This document shows positions 57,252-63,830 of a stretch of 63,830 nucleotides of DNA, in pieces (positions within the stretch are counted from its first letter, which is position 1; the number at the start of each line of letters is the position of its first letter). Origin of the DNA: an uncultured Armatimonadota bacterium (GTDB lineage: Bacteria; Armatimonadota; Armatimonadia; Armatimonadales; Armatimonadaceae); contig CAIVZM010000031.1 of assembly GCA_903910385.1 (NCBI GenBank), positions 1 through 63,830 of the forward strand, written 5' to 3'. The notes under the pieces were generated by a model. That model did not search any database, was not told the DNA's origin, and saw only the letters and a program-made list of their open reading frames with translations. Made by a program: the position numbers and the translations under genes.

Positions 57252-57753
57252 TTTTGTATTCTAATCAAGTGCACAACCAGGAACTTCTCCCGGAGTGATG
57301 AATTATGTATAAATGAAATAAACCGCAAGTACCTTACTCTACAGCAGGGACTAGCGGCATCGCAAGGACAGTATAACAGCATTCTCTACCATCGTCAATT
57401 GTATATCTACGCATTTTTCGCATTCTAAAATGAGAAAAACTTCACACACGCACTGTAAATATAAGTTAACTCATTAATACAGTTGTTTTGGGCTGTAACA
57501 AGGTAATAGCGTAATGCTAAAAGACGTTCCTACGGTATGTCATACAAAAAATTAAGGAAGTGTCCCGTGGGCTTAATCTATATCTGGAAGCGAGGTGTGA
57601 CTGAAATCTGATTGACGATGACCTTATCAGGTCTATCGATCCGATCAGGTACCCCTGCTGTACGCTTTAATTATCTGTCCAGTCATTTATTTGTTCCGAA
57701 ATTTTTAGATGCTTTTAGTTTTGTTTATATTGTTCCGCTCAGACCACATTTAA
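57252..57753. other. Intergenic region, 502 bases, no gene seen
   Basis: AT-rich divergent spacer between the reductase and the gene at 57754. It holds a candidate promoter: TTGACG (57612-57617), 16 bases, TATCGA (57634-57639). The dyad GACCT-TATC-AGGTC (57620-57633) fills the spacer of that promoter. The short open frames in it do not look like proteins. Confidence 0.45.
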
Positions 57754-58383
57754 ATGGATAATACCTTCTCGCAACGCCCTAAAGGCAAAGTACAGGGAAT
57801 GCCGACGGAAGACCTTAAAGTATGGGCGGTAGCCTTTCTGAAATCTGGTTCGCCGGGCGCTGTATTGCGTTTTCTGGAACGTCGCCGCAGTGACATTACT
57901 CCTGCGACGCTTTTCCTCAGTGATGCATTATCTCCCGGCGGTTGGAGGGTTTTACCGGGGGATCGCGACTTTCTGATGGCTCAGGTTGCGCCGATTTCAC
58001 AAGCGTTTGTGTCGGGAGTATATCTACTGTATCGAGAAACGACCGCATGGGGTTGGGGATTATGGGAAAATGGGGAAGAAAAAAATCGCTTCGAGTATGA
58101 CCTTCCTCAATCCCCAGAAACGTTCTCACAGCGCCTGCTTACGTCCGGGGTGGCATTGTTCAAGGGGCGTCCTGTAGAAGAGGCTCCTCTGGCATGGGCG
58201 CGACAACGCGGTGCGCCTCTGGCTCGCATTCCCGGTATCGTTCCCGGTTCCAGACCCGTCCCGATTATTGAGTACCAGACCGTCGCAGGTCTGGATCAAC
58301 GGAAATTACTGGTGGAGACCCGACCCTGTCTTTATCGCTTCTTGTCTGTTTTGGAACAAGCCACTTCTCCACGCCAGGGATAA
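57754..58383 (+). CDS. Unrecognised soluble protein
   Basis: 209 residues, no family recognised. Acidic/basic mixed and rich in Trp, Phe and Arg, for example AVAFLKSGSPGAVLRFLERR, then VYLLYRETTAWGWGLWENGE and GAPLARIPGIVPGSRPVPII. No signal peptide, membrane segment or Cys cluster. The long open frame and ordered codon use support a real gene. Its last 52 bases overlap the convergent ECF sigma gene. No function is proposed. Confidence 0.62.
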   Translation: MDNTFSQRPKGKVQGMPTEDLKVWAVAFLKSGSPGAVLRFLERRRSDITPATLFLSDALSPGGWRVLPGDRDFLMAQVAPISQAFVSGVYLLYRETTAWGWGLWENGEEKNRFEYDLPQSPETFSQRLLTSGVALFKGRPVEEAPLAWARQRGAPLARIPGIVPGSRPVPIIEYQTVAGLDQRKLLVETRPCLYRFLSVLEQATSPRQG

Positions 58384-58904
58384 AGTGACCGTTGCAGGCG
58401 TCGCCGACCGCGTGCGATGCGGGAACGGATCGTGCCGATAGGAGCGCCCAGCCGGTCTGCGATCTCCTGATACGGCAAGCCCTCGATATCTGCCAGAGCG
58501 ATCGCCTCCCGATAATCACGTGGGAGCGCGCGAATCGCCTGTAGTAAAGCGTGGTTTTCCAGCTTGCGAATTGCGGACGCTTCTGCGGACTCGATTTCAG
58601 CATCCGGTTTTCCGGAAATAAAAGAAACGGTCTCTTCAGATAGTTCCGTCAGTAAGGGGCCGCGCAGACGACGACGATACTGGTTGATAAACAGATTTCG
58701 TTGCATGGTCGCCAGCCATCCGGCAGCAGTCTCGCGATTCGCCAACTGGCGCCACCGCGTACAGGCTCGAACCAGAGTGTCCTGCACCAGGTCTTCCGCT
58801 TCGTGCATATCGTGGGTAAGACGGGATGCCTGCGCCATCAGCATGGGGCGGTAGGTCTGGATACATCGTTCCATCTCACGATGATTTTCTTCTTCCTGTT
58901 CCAT
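58332..58904 (-). CDS. ECF-type sigma factor
   Basis: Extracytoplasmic-function sigma factor, 190 residues. Region 2: YRPMLMAQASRLTHDMHEAE, DLVQDTLVRACTRW. Region 4: ALLQAIRALPRDYREAIALA, GLPYQEIADRLGAPIGTIRS with the helix-turn-helix. The frame is open to 58982, but ATG 58904 has AGGAGG 6 bases upstream and is clearly the start. No anti-sigma gene is adjacent. A good leftward promoter stands at 59063-59091, leaving a 150-base leader. Its 3' end overlaps the unknown gene by 52 bases on the other strand. Confidence 0.93.
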   Translation of the reverse strand: MEQEEENHREMERCIQTYRPMLMAQASRLTHDMHEAEDLVQDTLVRACTRWRQLANRETAAGWLATMQRNLFINQYRRRLRGPLLTELSEETVSFISGKPDAEIESAEASAIRKLENHALLQAIRALPRDYREAIALADIEGLPYQEIADRLGAPIGTIRSRIARGRRRLQRSLYPWRGEVACSKTDKKR

Positions 58905-59062
58905 AGGACGCCTCCTGGTCGCGTCTTCGTCGGGTTGGGGGGCTTTCCAAATATGCGGATGAGTTTGTCGATACGCTTCCATCTACGGTTCGACTATGAA
59001 TATATCCGCCAGATACTGAAAAGATATTAAGACCGCTTCCCGTATCGGAAACGTCCGAAATC

Positions 59063-59091
59063 GTAATAACTCTGGAGACGAATCCTGTCAA
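59063..59091 (-). promoter_or_regulatory. Promoter of the ECF sigma gene
   Basis: Read leftward: TTGACA (59086-59091), a 17-base spacer, TATTAC (59063-59068). The -35 is perfect. The rest of 58905-59393 is leader and divergent spacer; the short open frame at 59200-59442 does not look protein-coding. Confidence 0.7.
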
Positions 59092-59361
59092 ACGTAATTA
59101 TTTGCGTGTCAGGCAATATGTTAGGTCGCTATAATGTATCGTGAGCGAACGGAACTGGTACCTTCGGATATTCTGAAATATTATTTTTAAGCGTCCATAT
59201 TGATCATGCAACGGCGCTTACTGCTTTCTGAAGGCGGGTCGTCTCTGTCAGATAGACGAGATCATATGTCTGTACGGTCTGGAGTAAGCGCCATTCTCAA
59301 CGTCTCAGAGTCGCCTTGGGAACTAATTCGGATATTCGATGCGTCTGCGAATTGTCTGCGA

Positions 59362-59367
59362 TATAAT
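59362..59367 (+). promoter_or_regulatory. Candidate -10 box for tatB-like gene
   Basis: Perfect TATAAT 27 bases before the ATG at 59394. No convincing -35 stands at the right distance, so the assignment is tentative. Confidence 0.4.
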
Positions 59368-59393
59368 AACTGGCGAGGCATTCTGCGGAAAAC

Positions 59394-59939
59394 ATGGTAT
59401 TCTGCTTTCTTGGCGCGACGGAAGTCGCAATCATACTGGTAATCGCTTTGCTGGTTTTCGGCCCGCAAAAGTTGCCTGAAGTCGGCAAACAGATTGGTTC
59501 TGTCTGGCGAGAGATGAATCGTATGCGCCACGATGTGGAGCGGATGCTGGAAATTGACGATTATAATACGCGTTATGACCGGACGCCCTACTGCACGCCG
59601 AACGATACCATTTACCCGCAAATCAGCGGTCCGCTTCACGATACTGAGGCTACAGATGCCCACTCTGAAACCCATGCCGATGGCGACACCCATAGTTTAG
59701 CGGACAAGTTGCATGATGATGTCTACCTCTCAGAGGGGATGCATCATAACGCAGATTCCGGGGCGCCTGTTGATACGACGCATACGTCTGAAATCGCCGA
59801 CAATGGTCATAGCGTATCACAGGGACATACAAATATTCCGTCAGAAGCCTATCCTCCGGTGATAGAACATGACGCAGGAGATAGCGTAGATTCGATCGCG
59901 CCGAATTCCGGCGTGAAGGAGCATAAGAACGATGTTTGA
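59394..59939 (+). CDS. TatA/TatB-family twin-arginine translocase protein, long acidic tail
   Basis: Sec-independent translocase component. The first 60 residues have the TatA/B layout: hydrophobic TEVAIILVIALLVFGPQKLP, the FGP turn, then an amphipathic helix GKQIGSVWREMNRMRHDVERML. Length is 181 residues with an acidic, His- and Ser-rich tail (THSLADKLHDDVYLSEGMHH), more like TatB than TatA. It precedes the typical tatA by overlap of 8 bases. No tatC is in the window. It should sit in the inner membrane and help recognise twin-arginine signal substrates. Confidence 0.88.
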   Translation: MVFCFLGATEVAIILVIALLVFGPQKLPEVGKQIGSVWREMNRMRHDVERMLEIDDYNTRYDRTPYCTPNDTIYPQISGPLHDTEATDAHSETHADGDTHSLADKLHDDVYLSEGMHHNADSGAPVDTTHTSEIADNGHSVSQGHTNIPSEAYPPVIEHDAGDSVDSIAPNSGVKEHKNDV

Positions 59940-60135
59940 TACTTTTGCCTATATCGGTACTCAGGAAATCTTGATTATCGCAGGAGTCGCTATTCTGCTG
60001 TTCGGTTCTTCGAAAATTCCGCAACTAGCCCGGGGCATGGGCGAGGGAATCCGCGAATTCAAGAAGTCTATTGGCGGCGAAGAAGAAACCGCTACGAAGC
60101 CGACGACCGCCGCAGAGGAAGTCAAGGAAAAGTAA
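59932..60135 (+). CDS. tatA: Sec-independent translocase protein TatA
   Basis: 67-residue pore-forming Tat subunit: IGTQEILIIAGVAILLFGSS, KIPQLARGMGEGIREFKKS and a short charged tail. FGSSKIPQLARG is the TatA hinge motif. It overlaps the tatB-like gene by 8 bases, with AAGGAG 10 bases before the ATG. The secG gene follows after 48 bases. Confidence 0.95.
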   Translation: MFDTFAYIGTQEILIIAGVAILLFGSSKIPQLARGMGEGIREFKKSIGGEEETATKPTTAAEEVKEK

Positions 60136-60183
60136 GCCGGAACGCCGGTTTGTTTTTGTTCCTTGCAATCAGGGTTAAGAAAA

Positions 60184-60429
60184 GTGCAAATTCTCATTTC
60201 GATTTTGACAGTCGTATCGTGCCTGCTGGGCGCGTTGCTCGTCTTTGTTGTCGTCATCCAGACTCCCAAGTCCGAAGGCTTCACCGGCGGAGTCGCCAAC
60301 GTACAGGGCGGAGGGTTCCGGGGTAAAACGGGCTACGAAGAGATTCTTTCAAACTACACGCGCATCGTCGCTGTCGCATGGTTCGCTACGACATTCCTTG
60401 TCGCCGTTCTCAGTGAAATCTCTAAATGA
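60184..60429 (+). CDS. secG: Preprotein translocase subunit SecG
   Basis: Small membrane subunit of SecYEG that assists SecA-driven export, 81 residues with two membrane segments: VQILISILTVVSCLLGALLV and TRIVAVAWFATTFLVAVLSE. The conserved linker QTPKSEGFTGGVANVQGGG is diagnostic (glycine-rich after the first helix). GTG 60184 is taken as the start, because an open frame from 60163 adds residues not seen in SecG. It is third in tatB-tatA-secG, giving one locus for both Tat and Sec export. A long hairpin follows at 60437. Confidence 0.9.
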   Translation: MQILISILTVVSCLLGALLVFVVVIQTPKSEGFTGGVANVQGGGFRGKTGYEEILSNYTRIVAVAWFATTFLVAVLSEISK

Positions 60430-60436
60430 GTCATAA

Positions 60437-60480
60437 GATAAGAGTAAGGGAAGACGGTTCCGCCTTCTCTTACTCTTATC
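60437..60480 (+). terminator. Long hairpin after secG
   Basis: A 17-base stem: GATAAGAGTAAGGGAAG (60437-60453) with CTTCTCTTACTCTTATC (60464-60480), one G-T pair, and a CGG/CCG extension in the loop. It starts 7 bases after the secG stop. There is no T run, so it may act as a processing or stability element or a weak terminator. Confidence 0.7.
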
Positions 60481-60491
60481 ACTAACTTCCC

Positions 60492-60617
60492 TCAGACGGA
60501 AAGTGGAAGTTCGTTTTCACTAAGGGGATCTGGTTCAGCAGAGTTGAGCAGTTCGCCATAAAATGCTCCTAGCGCCGCGATGAACAGTAACAACAGTATA
60601 TCCGCTGGAGTAAACAC
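60492..60617 (-). CDS. 41-residue single-pass membrane peptide
   Basis: A short frame with GTG start at 60617 and TGA at 60492. The peptide opens MFTPADILLLLFIAALGAF, a clear membrane helix, followed by an acidic tail with GELLNSAEPDP and ending in ELPLSV. AGAGG stands 8 bases before the GTG. Small single-pass peptides of this build are often toxins of antisense-controlled pairs or regulators of membrane complexes, but nothing here settles that. It lies on the minus strand between secG and the LexA-like gene. Coding status is a judgment from the helix and ribosome site. Confidence 0.5.
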   Translation of the reverse strand: MFTPADILLLLFIAALGAFYGELLNSAEPDPLSENELPLSV

Positions 60618-60791
60618 GTCTTTTGCCTCTTCTTTGAGCGCTCAAAATTATGTGGGACTGTCGCTATCTCAAAGGTTGGAACAATCCCGGCAAATAAATT
60701 TTGTTTATTTACAATAGATAAGACTGAAAGAATAGCATATTTGTTTCCCTTTAGCAACTGGTAATCGAGGCGCGAGTGAGTCTAAGGATCA

Positions 60792-61409
60792 TCAGTAGCG
60801 GCGAATCAGACCGATAACTCGACCAACCACTTCCTGTTTTTCGGAAACGTCCGAGTCCATATTCGCTCCTGTGGCGCGTAAAGCGTAAAGATCGCCGTGG
60901 GTGCGAATGACGACCATTTCACCGGCAAGGGAACGTTGTTGTGGACGCGCAACCAGTAAGTCACCGGGCAAGACAGGCTCGCCGGGAATACCTGTAGCGC
61001 CAACCCGAATGATAAATCCCGCCGGCGTCGCTGGCGCGACCAGTTCCTCGGGAATCGCAATATAGCGTTCTATCTCCGCTTCGCCCGCAATCTTATCATT
61101 GATCGTTTCTTCATCTTTTTCCGGAAGCGAGCGAACTAATGGAAGACGGACAGAAGTTTCCGGCTTCTGGGCGTCCTGAGGATCGCGCGGGTCTGGAGTC
61201 AGTACACGAATCGAGCGAGAGGTGTGTTTGACGCGAGTGATATAATTTTTTCGGGCTAACGCTTCGAGATGTACGGTAACGCCGCGTAGACTTCCAATCT
61301 CAAATGCTTCGCATAGTTCCCGGATGGTAGGGGGAAAACTATGTTCACGTTGAAAATCTATAATATATTCGAGAATGCGACGCTGTTTGTCGGTCAAACC
61401 CTTCGCCAT
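60792..61409 (-). CDS. LexA-like repressor without self-cleavage residues
   Basis: 205 residues with full LexA architecture. Residues 1-65 are the LexA winged helix: LTDKQRRILEYIIDFQREHS, PPTIRELCEAFEIGSLRGVT, KNYITRVKHTSRSIRVL. Residues 85-205 are an S24-like domain (FIIRVGATGIPGEPVLPGDL, EMVVIRTHGDLYALRATG, VVGRVIGLIRRY). The cleavage dipeptide Ala-Gly is absent (LPLVRSLPEKDEE), the Ser of the GDSM-like motif is replaced (GATGI at 137-141), and the Lys of the second motif is not evident near YALRA at 175-179. It probably binds DNA stably and is not an SOS-type switch. ATG 61409 is preferred to TTG 61415, as GAGG lies at 9 bases. Confidence 0.88.
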   Translation of the reverse strand: MAKGLTDKQRRILEYIIDFQREHSFPPTIRELCEAFEIGSLRGVTVHLEALARKNYITRVKHTSRSIRVLTPDPRDPQDAQKPETSVRLPLVRSLPEKDEETINDKIAGEAEIERYIAIPEELVAPATPAGFIIRVGATGIPGEPVLPGDLLVARPQQRSLAGEMVVIRTHGDLYALRATGANMDSDVSEKQEVVGRVIGLIRRY

Positions 61410-61541
61410 AATCAATTTCCTCTAATGCGATACTGGTAGACGTGATTATACGCGGAAGCAAGGGGACTGGTCAACCGTATAGTAAATCATAGAGTTTTCA
61501 ACACATTAATTATTTCACGTTAAGAGCATCAAAAATTTCTC

Positions 61542-61952
61542 ATGAATTCCAATACTGGTTCGATATTTGTTTCCGCTCGTGATAGCGTCACCCCTTTCAT
61601 TACCAAGGATGGTAGCGTTATTCGTGAAATTCTTGCGCCTGCGGTCGCGCCGGGCATAATTCAAAAGCAATCGCTTGCTGAGGCAATCGTTCCATCAGGT
61701 GAGACGACTGATGCTCATTACCATCCGATAACGGAAGAAATCTATTATATTCTCCGTGGCGAGGGACGTATACAACTGGGAAACGAAGTGCGCCCTGTCG
61801 TTCCTGGAGACGCAATCGCCATTCCCACGGGCGTGGTTCATCGAATTCATAATCCGGGATCAGACGACCTGGTATTTCTCTGTTGTTGCGTTCCACATTA
61901 TACGCACGAAGATACGATTCTTTTAGAATTGACTGAACTTGATCCGGGATAA
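61542..61952 (+). CDS. Cupin-domain protein
   Basis: Single-domain cupin of 136 residues. First motif: DAHYHPITEEIYYILRGEG with two His and one Glu metal ligands; second: GDAIAIPTGVVHRIHNPG with the final His. Similar small cupins bind metals or sugar-like ligands and often act as isomerases or sensors. Residues CCCVPHY near 115-121 hold a run of Cys. It starts 130 bases from the divergent LexA-like gene and ends 33 bases before the outer-membrane barrel gene. Function unassigned. Confidence 0.9.
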   Translation: MNSNTGSIFVSARDSVTPFITKDGSVIREILAPAVAPGIIQKQSLAEAIVPSGETTDAHYHPITEEIYYILRGEGRIQLGNEVRPVVPGDAIAIPTGVVHRIHNPGSDDLVFLCCCVPHYTHEDTILLELTELDPG

Positions 61953-61985
61953 TTATGGTTTTTATTATGCTATGGAGCCAAAAAG

Positions 61986-63713
61986 ATGTATTGCTATCGT
62001 CTTGCTTCACTCTCCCTTTTCTCTCTGACAATCTCGCTTTGTAGCACGGCGCCGGTAAGGGCGCAATCCGAAGCGTCAGTATCACCTTTCAGCGCTATTG
62101 TCATCCGTGGCGCTCGCGCCCTACCGGAATCGCTGGTGCGCAAAACGGCGGAGAATGCGGCGACGAAAGCTTCGACTCCTCTGGCGGCACAATCGGCGGC
62201 GCTCGAAGCCGTTCGCGCCCTTTACCGGACAAAGGGCTATCTGATGGCGCAGGTGACGGATGCCGAAATACAGAACGATAATGTCCTGACGTTGCAGATT
62301 GCCGAAGGCGTCATCCGGAGCGTTATTATACGGGGGAATCGTAAGACACGAGAGGGTGTCATTCGCCATGCCCTGAGCATACGTTCCGGCGATGTCTATC
62401 AGGAAGGTCGCGTCAATGATGAACGCAAACGACTGTCTCGTCTTGGTATATTTGCCGATATCGCCATAGCGCCCCGCGTTCCCGGCATCGATATTCCCCC
62501 CGTCGATGACGATGACACAGGAAATAAAACCAGTCAGATTTCTTCGAATAAATCCGGTAAAGAGGGTGAGAGAGCGGAAGGAACCATTGTCGCCCCGCCT
62601 GTGTCGGAGTCTCCGTCAATTTCGCCCGCGCCGTTGATTCCTACGCCTGAGGAGATAGAGATTGGGGCGATAGATCTTGTCGTCAGTGTAAAAGAGACCG
62701 ATACGGCGAGCGTTCAGGCATCTATCGGATACGCCGACGGCGCAGGGGCGGTCGGTTTTGTCGATCTTTCGGAACGTAATCTTCTGGGAACGGGACAGCA
62801 GGCGCAAATATTGTGGCAGCGGACGGTGCAGGTCGATTTTCGTTCCGATGGCTCCGTCCGCTCCCGTGATGCACGTTCTGCATTTGCGCTTGGTTATTCC
62901 TACCCCTCTCTCAACCGTAACGATACCGCTTTTGGCATACAGGTCTATGATAGCAATACCGTATTACTTCCTCTTTTTGGCGGCGTTCAGGAAACATTAC
63001 GCACGTATGAAAAGCGGCGCGGCGCACGGGCGCGTATCGGCAGGGAATTGACGCCCAAATTGAACGGTTTCATTACCGCGCGGCGGGATGAGATAGGCTA
63101 CGATAATATCCCCAACTCCCTTTTTCCGCCGTTTGGGGAATGGCAAAGTTCCTTCGGCATGGTAGGGGCGCTAGGTGTGAATCTGATCGCTGATGGGCGT
63201 GATTCGTCAGATTTTCCGAACAATGGGTATCGCGCCTCGCTGTTATATGAGAACTCTTCCCATATCTTTGGTGGGAATCTGCCGTTTTCGCAGATCGAAG
63301 GCGATTGGCGTCAGTACATCGCTCTCAAGAAGCGCCCTCAGGACAACGGACGAAACGAGAACCCGGTTCCCGTTCTGGCTGCCCGTGTCATGGGGGGATA
63401 TTCTCAGGGCGATGTTCCTTTACAGGAGCAGTTCTATCTGGGCGGGTATGAATTATTACGTGGCTATGATCTCTTCGCTTATTCGGGGCGGAATATGCTA
63501 CTGGCAACCGCCGAGTTGAGATTCCCGATCAGTTCCGGTTTGCAGGTGGTCGCGTTTACAGATTATGGCGGAGCCTGGGATCCCTCGCCACGTCGCTTAC
63601 GGGCGTCGGTCGGCGCAGGGCTTCGTTTCGCCACTCCCATCGGACCGATACGCCTCGATGCCGCCTACGGCACACGCCTCCAAACCTATATTTCGCTGGG
63701 ACAATCATTCTAA
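61986..63713 (+). CDS. BamA/TamA-family outer-membrane protein with POTRA domains
   Basis: Outer-membrane protein of the Omp85/TpsB superfamily, 575 residues. The signal peptide is LASLSLFSLTISLCSTAPVRA (about 1-26, cut here in part). POTRA 1 spans about 35-110 (FSAIVIRGARALPESLVRKT, AVRALYRTKGYLMAQVTD) and POTRA 2 begins at 112 (RSVIIRGNRKTREGVIRHAL, DVYQEGRVNDERKRLSRLGI). A low-complexity insert (about 165-225, Pro/Ser/Asp-rich) interrupts it before DLVVSVKE. The barrel spans 240-575, with ERNLLGTGQQAQILWQ, DGRDSSDFPNNGYRASLLY, EQFYLGGYELLRGYD (VRGF-like L6 motif) and a final aromatic Phe. It is shorter than BamA (about 800) and may serve as a TpsB- or TamA-type assembly or secretion protein. 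Confidence 0.9.
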   Translation: MYCYRLASLSLFSLTISLCSTAPVRAQSEASVSPFSAIVIRGARALPESLVRKTAENAATKASTPLAAQSAALEAVRALYRTKGYLMAQVTDAEIQNDNVLTLQIAEGVIRSVIIRGNRKTREGVIRHALSIRSGDVYQEGRVNDERKRLSRLGIFADIAIAPRVPGIDIPPVDDDDTGNKTSQISSNKSGKEGERAEGTIVAPPVSESPSISPAPLIPTPEEIEIGAIDLVVSVKETDTASVQASIGYADGAGAVGFVDLSERNLLGTGQQAQILWQRTVQVDFRSDGSVRSRDARSAFALGYSYPSLNRNDTAFGIQVYDSNTVLLPLFGGVQETLRTYEKRRGARARIGRELTPKLNGFITARRDEIGYDNIPNSLFPPFGEWQSSFGMVGALGVNLIADGRDSSDFPNNGYRASLLYENSSHIFGGNLPFSQIEGDWRQYIALKKRPQDNGRNENPVPVLAARVMGGYSQGDVPLQEQFYLGGYELLRGYDLFAYSGRNMLLATAELRFPISSGLQVVAFTDYGGAWDPSPRRLRASVGAGLRFATPIGPIRLDAAYGTRLQTYISLGQSF

Positions 63714-63729
63714 ATAACGTGAGTTCGGG

Positions 63730-63830
63730 TTAAGGTTGGGTCAATGCTCCCACGTCTCGCAGGTGCAGCGACGGCTTCGTAGGCTGGTGGCAATACGCAA
63801 TCAGTCCCGCCGCCAGATTCCACAGAAAAC
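63730..63830 (-). CDS. Possible transposase C-terminus, cut by the window edge
   Basis: The last 33 codons of a minus-strand frame run off the right edge and end at TAA 63730-63732. The peptide contains FLWNLAAGLIAYCHQPTKPS and ends in LHLRDVGALTQP. The WNLAAGLIAYCHQPTKPS pattern resembles the C-terminus of some DDE transposases as I recall, but 32 residues cannot prove it. It lies 17 bases after the barrel gene stop, convergent. Confidence 0.4.
   Translation of the reverse strand, partial: FLWNLAAGLIAYCHQPTKPSLHLRDVGALTQP

Noticed and set aside
59200-59442. 80-codon frame before the tatB-like gene
   Set aside because: No recognisable features, overlaps the tatB start and a probable promoter.
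60569-60757. 62-codon minus-strand frame between secG and lexA-like gene
   Set aside because: AT-rich with low-complexity basic sequence and no ribosome site; overlaps the better-supported 41-residue peptide.

Overview
The window looks like chromosomal DNA of a free-living, Gram-negative-type bacterium with mid-range GC. Outer-membrane machinery is present (a BamA/TamA-family barrel, a TolC-family channel with its HlyD and DHA2 partners, a SurA/PpiC-type foldase). It sits beside features more familiar from Gram-positives: a three-gene succinate dehydrogenase of the Bacillus type, a SigB/SigF-type sigma factor, a thioredoxin-reductase-like ferredoxin reductase and a PgpH-type HD protein. Large secreted glycoside hydrolases, sugar-isomerase TIM barrels and an alpha/beta-fused 2-oxoacid dehydrogenase E1 also occur. 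Together these suggest Armatimonadota or a neighbouring phylum; this is inference, since no rRNA is present. Nearly all of the window is ordinary core and metabolic sequence. I see no prophage, CRISPR array or complete insertion sequence, only a possible transposase tail at the right edge.

Layout. 1-9.6 kb: partial peptidylprolyl isomerase with an expanding Pro/Thr/Asn/Ala repeat, a sugar-isomerase TIM barrel, three tRNAs (Val, Asp, Phe) behind a good promoter, a secreted glycosidase, a class III aminotransferase, a second TIM barrel, rlmH and a DeoR regulator. 9.6-19.6 kb: phosphoesterase, fused E1, sdhCAB, a PlsC-like acyltransferase and a LysR regulator. 19.6-25.5 kb: rpsU behind a consensus promoter, then an envelope/RNA operon (PgpH-type HD protein, ybeY, DgkA-PAP2 fusion, CBS/CorC protein). 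25.5-37.8 kb: YcaQ-like protein, a decayed serine-hydrolase remnant, a GNAT-ankyrin fusion, a peroxiredoxin-like protein, a LigB-like protein, a 1777-residue glycoside hydrolase, a PEBP lipoprotein, a ferredoxin and a phytanoyl-CoA dioxygenase-like protein. 37.8-45.2 kb: promoter, SAM riboswitch and metK, then a tetR-tolC-hlyD-DHA2 efflux operon read leftward. 45.3-57.3 kb: smpB, a Cys-rich unknown, E2 with an isomerase-like partner, an ABC exporter with a DUF1854 protein, an S4 protein, an M61 peptidase, a SigB-like sigma factor and a ferredoxin reductase. 57.7-63.8 kb: an unknown gene, an ECF sigma factor, a tatB-like/tatA/secG export cluster, a 41-residue membrane peptide, a LexA-like repressor without self-cleavage residues, a cupin and the outer-membrane barrel.

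How the genes fit together. E1 (10.5 kb) and E2 (46.7 kb) are separate loci that could serve one 2-oxoacid dehydrogenase complex. MetK is very probably controlled by a SAM-I-class riboswitch. The tat/sec genes, the foldase and the barrel protein are envelope-biogenesis functions.

The most unusual items are the ABC exporter with an N-terminal PH-like region and zinc ribbon paired with DUF1854, the LexA-like protein lacking its cleavage site and catalytic serine, a possible RNA switch between the ferredoxin and dioxygenase genes, a YbeY with a changed zinc ligand in a gene overlapping its neighbour by 95 bases, and many short tandem repeats beside genes.
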